Source: Streptomyces cyaneogriseus subsp. noncyanogenus (GTDB lineage: Bacteria; Actinomycetota; Actinomycetes; Streptomycetales; Streptomycetaceae). Taken from it: a stretch of 64,000 nucleotides of DNA. How positions within the stretch are numbered: position 1 is the stretch's first letter; each line of letters opens with the position of its first letter. The translations under genes and the position numbers were made by a program. The DNA lies in assembly GCF_000931445.1 (NCBI RefSeq), contig NZ_CP010849.1:1984001-2048000 (forward strand), read 5' to 3'. Shown here in pieces: positions 8,584 through 16,672 of the stretch. The notes under the pieces are model-generated. The model was not told the origin of the DNA. It was given only the letters and a program-made list of their open reading frames with translations, and searched no databases.

Positions 8584-9558
8584 TCATTCCCCGGCCCCGG
8601 CGAGGCGGGTGAACTGGGCGCGGTAGGCGCTGGGGGTGAGGCCGGTGCGGCGGACGAGGTGGGCGCGCAGGGAGTCGGCGGTGCCGAGGCCGCAGGCGCG
8701 GGCGACCTGGTCCATGGGCAGGGTGGTGGTCTCCAGGAGTTCCTTGGCGCGCTCGATGCGTTGGTGCAGCAGCCATTGCAGGGGGCTGACCCCGCTCTCG
8801 GCGTGGAAGCGGCGGGTGAGGGTGCGCACGGACACGCCCGCGTGCCGGGCCAGGTCGGTGAGGGTGAGCGGCCGGTCCAGGTTGCGCATGGCCCAGCCGC
8901 GGGTGTCGGCGCAGGCGGTGCCGCGCTCGGGCGGCAGCGGGGTCTGGGTGAACTGGGTCTGGCCGCCGGGACGGACGGGGGCGACCAGGGCCAGGCGGGC
9001 GACCCGGTTGGCGACGGCGGCGCCGTAGTCGCTGCGGATGATGTGCAGGCACATGTCGATGCCGGCGGCGTAGCCGGAGGAGGTGAGGACGCGGCCGTCC
9101 TGCACGTACAGCACGTCGCCCTGGAGGTCGAGGGCCGGGTAGCGGTCGCGCAGCTCGGCGGCGAGTTCCCAGTAGGTGGTGGCGCTGCGCCCGTCGAGCA
9201 GACCGGCCTCGGCGAGCACGAAGGCGCCGCTGCAGATCGAGGCGACGCGCCGGCCGGCGCCGGCCGCGGCGCGCACGGCGGCGACGGTGCGCGGGTCGGG
9301 GACGTACCGCTCGCCGGTCCCGGCGACCAGCACGGTGTCGGCGGTCTCCACGGCGTCCAGGCCCCGGCCGACGTACAGGTCCAGGCCGCCGGTGGTGGCG
9401 ATCGGGCCGGGGTCGGGGGTGCAGACGGTCACCTCGTAGCCGGGGGCGCCGTCGACGAGGGTCTTGTCGAACAGCAGCTCGGGGATGGCGAGGTTGAACA
9501 TCGACACCCGGGCGGGCGCGACGACGGCGACGCGGTGGGGTGTCCGCCGCTGCGGCAT
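8584..9558 (-). CDS. GlxA-type transcriptional regulator (DJ-1/PfpI + AraC)
   Basis: 324 residues: an N-terminal DJ-1/PfpI-like domain (about residues 8-190, with the elbow RVASICSGAFVLAEAG carrying the usual Cys) and a C-terminal AraC double helix-turn-helix (DLARHAGVSVRTLTRRF and QVARACGLGTADSLRAHL). Such proteins are cytoplasmic regulators, often of amine or antibiotic-linked genes. The ATG at 9558 is chosen because GGAGG lies 8 nt upstream. It is divergent from an MFS exporter across 70 bp, so control of that exporter is the natural guess. Confidence 0.9.
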   Translation of the reverse strand: MPQRRTPHRVAVVAPARVSMFNLAIPELLFDKTLVDGAPGYEVTVCTPDPGPIATTGGLDLYVGRGLDAVETADTVLVAGTGERYVPDPRTVAAVRAAAGAGRRVASICSGAFVLAEAGLLDGRSATTYWELAAELRDRYPALDLQGDVLYVQDGRVLTSSGYAAGIDMCLHIIRSDYGAAVANRVARLALVAPVRPGGQTQFTQTPLPPERGTACADTRGWAMRNLDRPLTLTDLARHAGVSVRTLTRRFHAESGVSPLQWLLHQRIERAKELLETTTLPMDQVARACGLGTADSLRAHLVRRTGLTPSAYRAQFTRLAGAGE

Positions 9559-9628
9559 GGCCAGAACCTCCGGTTGCATGGCATTCGGGCCACTACTGTA
9601 GGCCGTCCGGGATCTCCAACATGGAGCC

Positions 9629-11032
9629 ATGAATACGCATCACCTGGCCAAGGGGGCCCCGTCCGCCTCCCCCCGACTCGCCGGAGCCGAGGGGGAGTCC
9701 GGGGACCGGAGTCCCTCCCCCGCCCTGACCCTCGCCGCCGCCCTCCTCGGCTTCGCGCTGATCACCCTCGACGCGTCCGTGGTGACCGTGGCCCTGCCCG
9801 CCGTCGGGGACACGCTCGGCGGCGGGATGACCGGCCTGCAGTGGGTCGTGGACGCCTACACCCTGGCGTTCGCCGCGCTGATGCTGTCCACCGGCGCCTT
9901 CGCCGACCGGACCGGGGCGAGCCGGGCGTACGGGATCGGCATCACGCTCTTCACGCTCGCCTCGGCGGCGTGCGGGCTGGCCCCGACCCTGCCCGCGCTG
10001 GTCGGTGCGCGCGTGGTGCAGGGCGTGGCGGCGGCCGTCGTCCTGCCCGCCTCGCTGGCGCTGGTGCGGCAGGCGTACCCGGAACCCGCCCGCCGGGCCC
10101 GGGCGGTGGCCGCCTGGGCGGCGGGCGGCTCGGTGGCGGTGGCGCTCGGCCCGGTGGCGGGCGGCGCGCTGACCACGGCGTGGGGCTGGCGGGGCGTCTT
10201 CTTCATCAATCTGCCGCTCGGCGCGGCGGCCCTGCTCCTGCTGCTCCGCGCCCCGAGGTCGCAGCGCCGTCCGGCGCCGCTGGACCTGCCGGGGCAGGTG
10301 ACGGCGGTCGTCGCCCTGACCGCGCTCACCTTCGCGGTGATCGAGGGCGGCACGGCGGGGCTGGTGGCGCTGGCGGTGGCCGTCGTGGCGGCGGCGGTGT
10401 TCGTCCGGGCCGAGGCGCGGCATCCGCATCCGGTCGTCCCGCCCGGCCTCTTCCGCGACCGGAACGTCTTCGTGGCCGTCGCGGCGGGGGCGGCGTGCAG
10501 CGTGGCCTTCTACGGCCTGGTCTTCGTCTTCTCGCTCTTCTTCCAGCAGGTGCAGGGCCGCTCGGCGCTGTACACCGGGCTGATGTTCCTGCCCATGACG
10601 GGGCTGATCGCGGTGACGAACCTGCTGTCGGGCAAGCTGGCCGCCCGCCACGGGGCCCGGCTGCCGATGCTGGCGGGCCAGGGGCTGGCGGTGCTCGGGC
10701 TGCTGCTCCTGCTCGGCGTCGGCGGGGACACCTCGCCGCCCGTGGTGGCGGCGCTGCTCGTCCCGATGGCGCTGGGCTGCGCCCTGACGATCCCGCCGCT
10801 GACCGCCGTGATGATGGACGCGGTGCCGGCCGAGCGGGCGGGGCTGGCGGCGGGTGTGCTCAACGCGGCGCGGCAGGTCGCCGGAGGTCTGGGCATCGCG
10901 GTGTTCGGGTCGCTGGTGTCCGGCTCCTTCACCGGCGGGATGCGGGCGAGCCTCGGCATCAGCGCGGCGCTGCTCGCGGTGACGGGTCTGCTGAGCCTGC
11001 GTCTCGGCGGCCGTACGGGCGGTTCCTCCTGA
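9629..11032 (+). CDS. MFS drug-resistance transporter (DHA2, 14-TM type)
   Basis: 467 residues, almost entirely hydrophobic helices after a ~30-residue soluble N-terminus. Motif C-like GARVVQGVAAAVVLPASLALV and motif A-like GAFADRTGASRAYG between helices 2 and 3 mark the EmrB/QacA exporter group. The substrate is unknown; proton-driven export of a toxic compound is likely. It shares a 70-bp divergent promoter region with the GlxA-type regulator, a common resistance-gene arrangement. The ATG at 9629 has only a weak, close ribosome site (GGAG), so the start is less sure than the product. Confidence 0.9.
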   Translation: MNTHHLAKGAPSASPRLAGAEGESGDRSPSPALTLAAALLGFALITLDASVVTVALPAVGDTLGGGMTGLQWVVDAYTLAFAALMLSTGAFADRTGASRAYGIGITLFTLASAACGLAPTLPALVGARVVQGVAAAVVLPASLALVRQAYPEPARRARAVAAWAAGGSVAVALGPVAGGALTTAWGWRGVFFINLPLGAAALLLLLRAPRSQRRPAPLDLPGQVTAVVALTALTFAVIEGGTAGLVALAVAVVAAAVFVRAEARHPHPVVPPGLFRDRNVFVAVAAGAACSVAFYGLVFVFSLFFQQVQGRSALYTGLMFLPMTGLIAVTNLLSGKLAARHGARLPMLAGQGLAVLGLLLLLGVGGDTSPPVVAALLVPMALGCALTIPPLTAVMMDAVPAERAGLAAGVLNAARQVAGGLGIAVFGSLVSGSFTGGMRASLGISAALLAVTGLLSLRLGGRTGGSS

Positions 11033-11079
11033 GCGGGAGGCGGCCGGGCGGGCGGCCCGACGTGAGCGGGAGGCGGCCG
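11030..11079. repeat. 17-bp direct repeat, two copies at 33-bp period
   Basis: TGAGCGGGAGGCGGCCG occurs exactly at 11030-11046 and 11063-11079. The first copy contains the stop codon of the MFS gene. The rest of the 286-bp convergent gap to 11318 is G/C-rich, with no gene and no strong hairpin that I can pair with confidence. Confidence 0.7.
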
Positions 11080-11318
11080 TACGCCGGGGCCCGGCCTCTC
11101 CTCCGGCGGCCGGCGCCGGTCGGGTCCGTGCTCCCTCTTCCGTCGTGCCCGGGACCGGGCAGCGGCGGACTCCAGGCCCGGCGCCGGGGTGGCACCCCGC
11201 GCGAGCGGAACGGGTCGCCCGCCCATGACCCCGCCCGGGCGGCCCGTTCCGGGGGCCGCGGTGCGGGGCGCGGGGGCCGCGCACGCCCCGGGGTCCGCGG
11301 CCCCCGCGCCCGGGAGGG

Positions 11319-12848
11319 CTACCGCTCCAGGCGTCCGTTGAACCGCCGCGGCAGGCCGAGCGGGTTGTCGTCCCGGAGCTCCGGCGGCAGCAGCGCCTCC
11401 GGCGTGTTCTGGTACGCCACCGGCCTCAGCCACCGCTCGACGGCCGTGCCGCCCACCGACGTCGACGTGGACGTCGTCGCCGGGTAGGGACCGCCGTGGT
11501 GCTGCGCGGGCGCCACGGCGACGCCGGTCGGCCAGGCGTTGACGAGGACGCGCCCGGCGAGCGGGGTGAGTTCCTCCAGGATCTCGGTGCCCCGGCCCTC
11601 GCCGGCGGCCTCCCGCTCGGACAGGTGCACGGTCGCGGTGAGGTTGCCGGGCAGGCGGGTGAGGACGGAGCGGACCTCCGCCTCGTCCTCGTAGCGGGCC
11701 ACCACGGTGACCGGGCCGAAGCACTCCTCCAGCAGCAGGTCGTGCTCGCCCTCCTCGACCAGCCGGCCCGCCGGAACGGTCAGGAAGCCGGGGCTGACGG
11801 TGTGCTCGTCGCCCGCGCCCGGGGCGACCGGCGCCTCGACGTCGGGGAGCTGGGCGCGCTCGGCGACACCGGCGACGAAGTTCTCCCGCATGCGGTGGTC
11901 GAGCAGGACGCCGGCCCCGGTGCCGCCGACGGTGTCGGTGAGGGACTTCACCAGGCGGTCGCCCGCGTCGCCGGAGGGCGCGAAGACCAGGCCCGGCTTC
12001 ACGCAGAACTGGCCGACGCCCAGCGTCATCGAGCCGGCCAGCCCCGAGCCGATCTCCTCGGCGCGCTCCGCCGCGGCGGCCTCGGTGACCAGGACCGGGT
12101 TCAGGGAGCCCAGCTCGCCGTGGAAGGGGATCGGGACCGGGCGCGCGGCCGCCGCGTCGAAGAGCGCGCGGCCCCCGCGGACCGAGCCGGTGAAGCCGGC
12201 CGCGGCGACCAGCGGGTGCTTGATCAGCTCGATGCCCGCCTCGAAGCCGTGCACCAGCCCCACCACGGCCTCGGGGAGGCCGTGCCGGGCGGCGGCGCGG
12301 CGCAGCACCGCGGCGACCCGCTCGGACAGGGCCGGGTGGTCGGGGTGGGCCTTGACCACCACCGGGCAGCCCGCGGCGAGGGCGCTGGCGGTGTCGCCGC
12401 CGGGGACGGAGAAGGCGAAGGGGAAGTTGGACGCCGAGTAGACGGCGACGACGCCGAGGGGCACCTTGTAGCGGCGCAGGTCCGGGACGGGCGGGGTCGC
12501 GGTGTCGTCGGGGTGGTCGATGACGACGTCGAGGAAGGCGCCCTCGTCGACGATGTCCGCGAAGGCCCGCAACTGGTAGCAGGTGCGGGCGAGTTCTCCG
12601 GTGAGCCGGACGGTGCCGAGGGCCGTCTCGGCGTCGGCGGTCTCGACGAGTCCGTCCTTGGCCGCCTCCAGCTCCTCGGCGGCGGTGCGCAGGAACGCCG
12701 CGCGGACCCCGCGGTCGGCGAGGGCCCCGCGCGCGTCGTGCGCGGCGCGGACGGCGGCGTCCACCTCCTGGGCTGTGGCCTCCACCGCAACCTGTTCACG
12801 CTGCTTCCCGGTACGCGGGTCGACACTCCAGACTGGTGCTGCTGCCAC
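11319..12848 (-). CDS. 2,5-dioxovalerate (2-oxoglutarate semialdehyde) dehydrogenase-type aldehyde dehydrogenase
   Basis: Oxidises an aldehyde with NAD(P)+; the closest group I recognise is 2,5-dioxovalerate dehydrogenase, the last step from galacturonate or pentose acids to 2-oxoglutarate. 509 residues: the Rossmann part VVVKAHPDHP, the stretch FHGELGSLNPVLV with the general-base Glu, and the nucleophile in LGVGQFCVKPGL, all matching that group. Start GTG at 12848 with GGAGGG 6 nt upstream. It is divergent from an IclR regulator across a palindromic operator, and the pectin island that would feed it begins about 5 kb downstream. Confidence 0.82.
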   Translation of the reverse strand: MAAAPVWSVDPRTGKQREQVAVEATAQEVDAAVRAAHDARGALADRGVRAAFLRTAAEELEAAKDGLVETADAETALGTVRLTGELARTCYQLRAFADIVDEGAFLDVVIDHPDDTATPPVPDLRRYKVPLGVVAVYSASNFPFAFSVPGGDTASALAAGCPVVVKAHPDHPALSERVAAVLRRAAARHGLPEAVVGLVHGFEAGIELIKHPLVAAAGFTGSVRGGRALFDAAAARPVPIPFHGELGSLNPVLVTEAAAAERAEEIGSGLAGSMTLGVGQFCVKPGLVFAPSGDAGDRLVKSLTDTVGGTGAGVLLDHRMRENFVAGVAERAQLPDVEAPVAPGAGDEHTVSPGFLTVPAGRLVEEGEHDLLLEECFGPVTVVARYEDEAEVRSVLTRLPGNLTATVHLSEREAAGEGRGTEILEELTPLAGRVLVNAWPTGVAVAPAQHHGGPYPATTSTSTSVGGTAVERWLRPVAYQNTPEALLPPELRDDNPLGLPRRFNGRLER

Positions 12849-12919
12849 CGTGGGCCCTCCCTACTGATGCCGCAGGCGAATCGCTTGCCATGCCGCAGGA
12901 TGTACGTCATCCACCAGGG

Positions 12920-12939
12920 GCGTTCGATATACTGAACGC
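12920..12939. promoter_or_regulatory. IclR-type palindromic operator
   Basis: GCGTTCGATATACTGAACGC: perfect 6-bp arms GCGTTC/GAACGC around an 8-bp centre with a symmetric TATA. It lies between the divergent dehydrogenase and IclR genes and overlaps a -10-like TATACT (12928-12933) facing the regulator. The position suggests autoregulation and control of the dehydrogenase. Confidence 0.7.
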
Positions 12940-13009
12940 TGTCTCTGATGATGAATGGCTGTCGGAGACTATATCTCCAGCTTCCCGTCGAACGAAGGGG
13001 TCAACGGCG

Positions 13010-13783
13010 ATGTCGGCAGGCGAGACAGGCGGCGGAGCACAGGTCAAGTCCGCGGTGCGGACCGTGGAACTGCTCGAGTACTTCGCCGGGCGCCCCGGTA
13101 TGCACTCCCTCGCGGCGGTCCAGGAGGCGGTCGGGTATCCCAAGTCCAGCCTGTACATGCTGCTGCGCACCCTGGTGGAGCTCGGCTGGGTCGAGACGGA
13201 CGCCACGGGCACCCGGTACGGCATCGGCGTGCGGGCGCTGCTGGTGGGCACCTCCTACATCGACGGCGACGAGGTGGTCGCCGCGGCGCGCCCGACCCTG
13301 GACCGCCTGTCGGACGACACCACGGAGACCATCCACCTCGCCCGCCTGGACGGCACCAACGTCGTCTACCTCGCCACCCGCCAGTCCCAGCACTACCTGC
13401 GCCCCTTCACCCGGGTCGGCCGCCGTCTGCCCGCGCACTCCACCTCCCTCGGCAAGGCGATCCTCGCGACCTGCTCCGACGAGCAGGTCCGCAAGATGCT
13501 CCCCGAGACGCTCCCGGCGCTGACCGAGAACACGATCACCGACCGGGAGAAGCTCATCGAGGAGCTGCACCAGGTACGGGAGCAGGGCTTCGCCGTGGAC
13601 CGCGAGGAGAACACCCTCGGGCTGCGCTGCTTCGGCGTGGCGATCCCCTACCGCACCCCGGCGCGGGACGCGATCAGTTGCTCGGTGCCGGTGGCGCGGC
13701 TGACGCCGGCCCACGAGCAGATGGTGAAGGACGCGCTGTTCGACGCGCGGGACCGGCTGACCCTGGCGACCCGGAGGCTCTGA
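13010..13783 (+). CDS. IclR-family transcriptional regulator
   Basis: 257 residues: an N-terminal winged helix (residues ~15-75; SAVRTVELLEYFAG then AVQEAVGYPKSSLYMLLRTLVELGWV) and the IclR effector domain (HLARLDGTNVVYLATR, RRLPAHSTSLGKAILA, FAVDREENTLGLRCFGVAI). Such proteins commonly sense small acids from sugar or aromatic breakdown. The ATG at 13010 has AAGGGG about 9 nt upstream. It faces away from the aldehyde dehydrogenase, with a 20-bp palindrome between them, and is probably its repressor. A GNAT gene follows after 3 bp. Confidence 0.92.
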   Translation: MSAGETGGGAQVKSAVRTVELLEYFAGRPGMHSLAAVQEAVGYPKSSLYMLLRTLVELGWVETDATGTRYGIGVRALLVGTSYIDGDEVVAAARPTLDRLSDDTTETIHLARLDGTNVVYLATRQSQHYLRPFTRVGRRLPAHSTSLGKAILATCSDEQVRKMLPETLPALTENTITDREKLIEELHQVREQGFAVDREENTLGLRCFGVAIPYRTPARDAISCSVPVARLTPAHEQMVKDALFDARDRLTLATRRL

Positions 13784-13786
13784 GCG

Positions 13787-14257
13787 ATGCGGGTGACGCT
13801 GCGCGAGGTCCACGACAGCGACCTGCCGGTGTTCTACCGGCAGCAGAACGACCCTCAGGCGCGGCGGATGGCGGCCTTCACCCCCGGGGACCCGGCCGAC
13901 CGGCACGCCTTCGACGCCCAGTGGGCCCGGCTGCGGTCCTCCGCGCGTCTGGCCCGGACGATCCTCGCCGACGGCGACGTGGTGGGCAGCGCCGCGGTGT
14001 ACGGGGAGCCCGGCGAGCGCGAGGTGACGTACTGGGTGGACCGCGCCCACTGGGGCCGCGGCGTGGCGACGGCGGCCCTGCGCCACCTGCTGGCGGAGGT
14101 GCCCGAACGCCCGCTGTACGCGCGCGCCGCGGCGGACAACGCCGCGTCCCGGCGGGTGCTGGAGAAGTGCGGCTTCCGCCTCACCGCCCGGGCCCGCGGG
14201 TTCGCCCCGGCGCGCGGTGCGGAGATCGACGAGGTGGTGCTGACGCTGGAGGGCTGA
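13787..14257 (+). CDS. GNAT-family N-acetyltransferase (RimJ-like)
   Basis: 156 residues forming one GNAT domain of the RimJ/RimL subgroup: LREVHDSDLPVFYRQQ at the start, TYWVDRAHWGRGVATAALRHLL as the acetyl-CoA binding loop, and ADNAASRRVLEKCGFRL at the end. The target is unknown. It begins 3 bp after the IclR stop codon, so the two are likely translated from one message; a link to sugar-acid metabolism is not evident. Confidence 0.88.
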   Translation: MRVTLREVHDSDLPVFYRQQNDPQARRMAAFTPGDPADRHAFDAQWARLRSSARLARTILADGDVVGSAAVYGEPGEREVTYWVDRAHWGRGVATAALRHLLAEVPERPLYARAAADNAASRRVLEKCGFRLTARARGFAPARGAEIDEVVLTLEG

Positions 14258-14280
14258 GCCGCCCGCGCCCCGCCCGGCTC

Positions 14281-14360
14281 CATGGACGGACGCCCAGCCT
14301 CATGACCGGACGCACCGCGCCGTGAACGGGCGCCCGGCTTCATGAACGGACGATGAGAAA
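14281..14360. repeat. four degenerate 20-bp tandem repeats upstream of the PBP gene
   Basis: Four units begin exactly at 14281, 14301, 14321 and 14341: CATGGACGGACGCCCAGCCT, CATGACCGGACGCACCGCGC, CGTGAACGGGCGCCCGGCTT and CATGAACGGACGATGAGAAA. The core is CATGAACGGACGC. An inverted copy (CGTCCGTTCGTCCATG, 14387-14402) follows; GAACGGACG at 14344-14352 pairs perfectly with CGTCCGTTC at 14387-14395. A 20-bp period is not a codon multiple, so this is not a coding repeat. Confidence 0.8.
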
Positions 14361-14409
14361 TCGGCCGGAAGGGAACGATTCACTCCCGTCCGTTCGTCCA
14401 TGGGGCGGG

Positions 14410-15867
14410 ATGAACAAGACGATCAGGCGCGCATCGGTCTTCACGCTGCTCCTGGTGCTCGCTCTGCTGGTCAGGGCGACCTGGGTGCAGTTCTACCAAG
14501 GCCGGGCGCTCGCGGACGACAAGGACAACCGGCGCAACGCGATCGAGACGTACGCGGAGCCGCTCGGGAACATCATCGTGGCCGGCGAGGCGGTCACCGG
14601 CTCGGCGCGGACGGAGGGCGGCGACCTCGCGTACAAGCGGACCTACGAGGACGGCGAGCTGTACGCGGCGGTGACGGGCTACGCCTCGCAGGCGTACGCC
14701 CCGACCCAGTTGGAGGGCATCTACCAGGACCTGCTCAACGGCACCGACAACCGGCTGAAGACCGTGATGGACACGGTCACCGGCAAGCGGGCCGACCCGG
14801 GCAGCGTGGTCACGACGATCGACCCGGAGGTGCAGCGGGCCGGGTACGAGGCGCTCGGGGACAAGAAGGGCGCCGCCGTCGCCATCGACCCGAAGACGGG
14901 CCGGATCCTCGCGGTGGTCTCCACACCGTCGTACGACCCGTCGGCGCTGACCGACGCCAACACCGCGGGGAAGGCGTGGAAGCGGCTCAACGCCGACCCG
15001 GACAAGCCGCTCACCAACCGGGCGCTGCGCCAGCCGCTGCCGCCGGGCTCGACGTTCAAGCTGGTCGTCGCGGCGGCGGCGCTGGAGGACGGGCTGTACA
15101 CCTCGGTGGACCAGCCCACCGACAGCCCCGACCCGTACCGGCTGCCGGGCACCGTCCGGGACCTGACCAACGAGAACCCGAACGCGCCCTGTGAGAACGC
15201 CACGATCCGCACCGCGCTCCAGTACTCGTGCAACAACGTCTTCGCCAGGATGGCGGTGGCCCTGGGCCAGGACAAGGTCGAGGCGATGGCCGAGAAGTTC
15301 GGGTTCAACGACGAGTCGCAGGACGTGCCCGTGCGGGCGTACACCAGCGTCTACCCCTCCGGGATGAACGACTCCCAGACCGCTCTGACGGGCATCGGCC
15401 AGTTCGACGTGACGGCGACGCCGCTCCAGATGGCCATGGTGTCCGCCGCCATCGCCAACGGCGGCAAGCTGGTCGCCCCGCACATGGTGTCGCAGGTCAC
15501 CGACAGCGACGGCGACGTGCTGGAGAACTACGACGACGCCCCGGAGACGAAGGAGATCGTCAGCTCCTCCACCGCCGGGCAACTGGAGTCGGCCATGCGG
15601 ACGGTGGTCGATAAGGGCACCGGTTCCAACGCGCGGGTCGCGGGCGCGACCGTGGGCGGCAAGACGGGTACGGCACAGCACGGCGAGAACAACAGCAAGA
15701 CGCCGTACGCCTGGTTCACCTCCTACGCCACGTCCGACTCCACCGGCGAGGAGGTCGCCGTGGCGGTCCTGGTCGAGCAGTCCGACGCGGCCCGCTCGGA
15801 GGTCAGCGGCAACGGCCTGGCCGCACCGGTGGCCAAGGCGATGATGGAGGCGGCGCTGAAGAGCTAG
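14410..15867 (+). CDS. class-B penicillin-binding protein (PbpA/FtsI-like transpeptidase)
   Basis: Cross-links peptidoglycan at the outer face of the membrane. 485 residues: one N-terminal transmembrane anchor (about 8-24, FTLLLVLALLVRATWVQFY), a short dimerisation region, and a transpeptidase domain with all three catalytic motifs, STFK (214-217), SCN (273-275) and KTGT (418-421). It lacks PASTA repeats. It resembles the short PbpA-type proteins that pair with a SEDS protein, but no rodA/ftsW lies next to it. The ATG at 14410 has a purine-rich GGGCGGG close upstream. A tandem repeat array lies 50 bp before it. Confidence 0.94.
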   Translation: MNKTIRRASVFTLLLVLALLVRATWVQFYQGRALADDKDNRRNAIETYAEPLGNIIVAGEAVTGSARTEGGDLAYKRTYEDGELYAAVTGYASQAYAPTQLEGIYQDLLNGTDNRLKTVMDTVTGKRADPGSVVTTIDPEVQRAGYEALGDKKGAAVAIDPKTGRILAVVSTPSYDPSALTDANTAGKAWKRLNADPDKPLTNRALRQPLPPGSTFKLVVAAAALEDGLYTSVDQPTDSPDPYRLPGTVRDLTNENPNAPCENATIRTALQYSCNNVFARMAVALGQDKVEAMAEKFGFNDESQDVPVRAYTSVYPSGMNDSQTALTGIGQFDVTATPLQMAMVSAAIANGGKLVAPHMVSQVTDSDGDVLENYDDAPETKEIVSSSTAGQLESAMRTVVDKGTGSNARVAGATVGGKTGTAQHGENNSKTPYAWFTSYATSDSTGEEVAVAVLVEQSDAARSEVSGNGLAAPVAKAMMEAALKS

Positions 15868-15898
15868 GTCTCTCGACCGGTTTCCGCCGTCCGCCCCA

Positions 15899-15923
15899 GG
15901 GGGTGCCCGCACAGGGCGCCCCC
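15899..15923 (+). terminator. terminator after the PBP gene
   Basis: GGGGGTGCCC (15899-15908) pairs with GGGCGCCCCC (15914-15923) with one T-G wobble around a GCACA loop, followed by TCTCCTTT. It starts 32 bp after the stop codon. Confidence 0.8.
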
Positions 15924-16105
15924 TCTCCTTTGAACCGGCCGCAGATCCTTTCCGTGGTACGGAGTCAGGCCGCCTTCGGGTTCGGTCGGCCATACGACGT
16001 TCGAGGCACCGTACAGACATGCGGTGAACGCTGCTACAGTTCCGGATCTCGTCCCGGCGCACGGCTGTTCGACGCCGGGGAAGCCGCTGCGAGGAGAGAC
16101 CGCTC

Positions 16106-16672
16106 GTGGGGACAGTCGTCGACGACGCCGCCTCCGTGGAGTTCCACGCCTTCTTCGAGCGCTACTACGCCGAACTCTCCCGGCTGGCCCACTTGCTGAC
16201 GGGCGAACCGGACGCCGCCGACGACCTGGCGGCGGACGCTCTGCTGGCGCTGTGGCACCGCTGGGACCGGGTCCGCGCCGCCGACCACCCGGTGGCCTAC
16301 GCCCGGGGTGTGGTCGCCAACCTGGCCCGCACCCGCGTCCGCAGCGCGGTGCGCGAGCGCCGCCGGATCGCCCTGTTCTGGTCCCAGCGCGAGGAACGGA
16401 CCGAGAACCCGGACGTGGCCGGCGTCGTCGACGTGCAGGAGGCGCTGCGCCGGCTGCCGTTCCGCAAGCGGGCCTGCGTGGTGCTGCGGCACGCCTTCGA
16501 CCTCTCCGAGAAGGACACCGCGCTCGCCCTGGGCGTCTCGGTGGGTACGGTGAAGAGCCAGACGTCCAAGGGAATGGCGGAACTCCAGCGGCTGCTCGGC
16601 ACACGGCACGTTCCGCAGCGGGTGCACGTGGCCATGGCCCGCACCGGTGAGGCCGGAGGAAGGAACCGATGA
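16106..16672 (+). CDS. SigE-family ECF RNA polymerase sigma factor
   Basis: 188 residues with sigma region 2 (FHAFFERYYAELSRLAHLLTG through ADALLALWHRWDRV) and region 4 (ALRRLPFRKRACVVLRHAFDLSEKDTALALGVSVGTVKSQTSKGM, the -35-binding helix-turn-helix). It belongs to the small actinobacterial SigE/SACE-like group, which directs extracytoplasmic-response promoters. The GTG at 16106 has GAGGAG about 10 nt upstream. Its stop codon overlaps the ATG of the next gene, a membrane-anchored protein that is probably its functional partner. Confidence 0.93.
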   Translation: MGTVVDDAASVEFHAFFERYYAELSRLAHLLTGEPDAADDLAADALLALWHRWDRVRAADHPVAYARGVVANLARTRVRSAVRERRRIALFWSQREERTENPDVAGVVDVQEALRRLPFRKRACVVLRHAFDLSEKDTALALGVSVGTVKSQTSKGMAELQRLLGTRHVPQRVHVAMARTGEAGGRNR

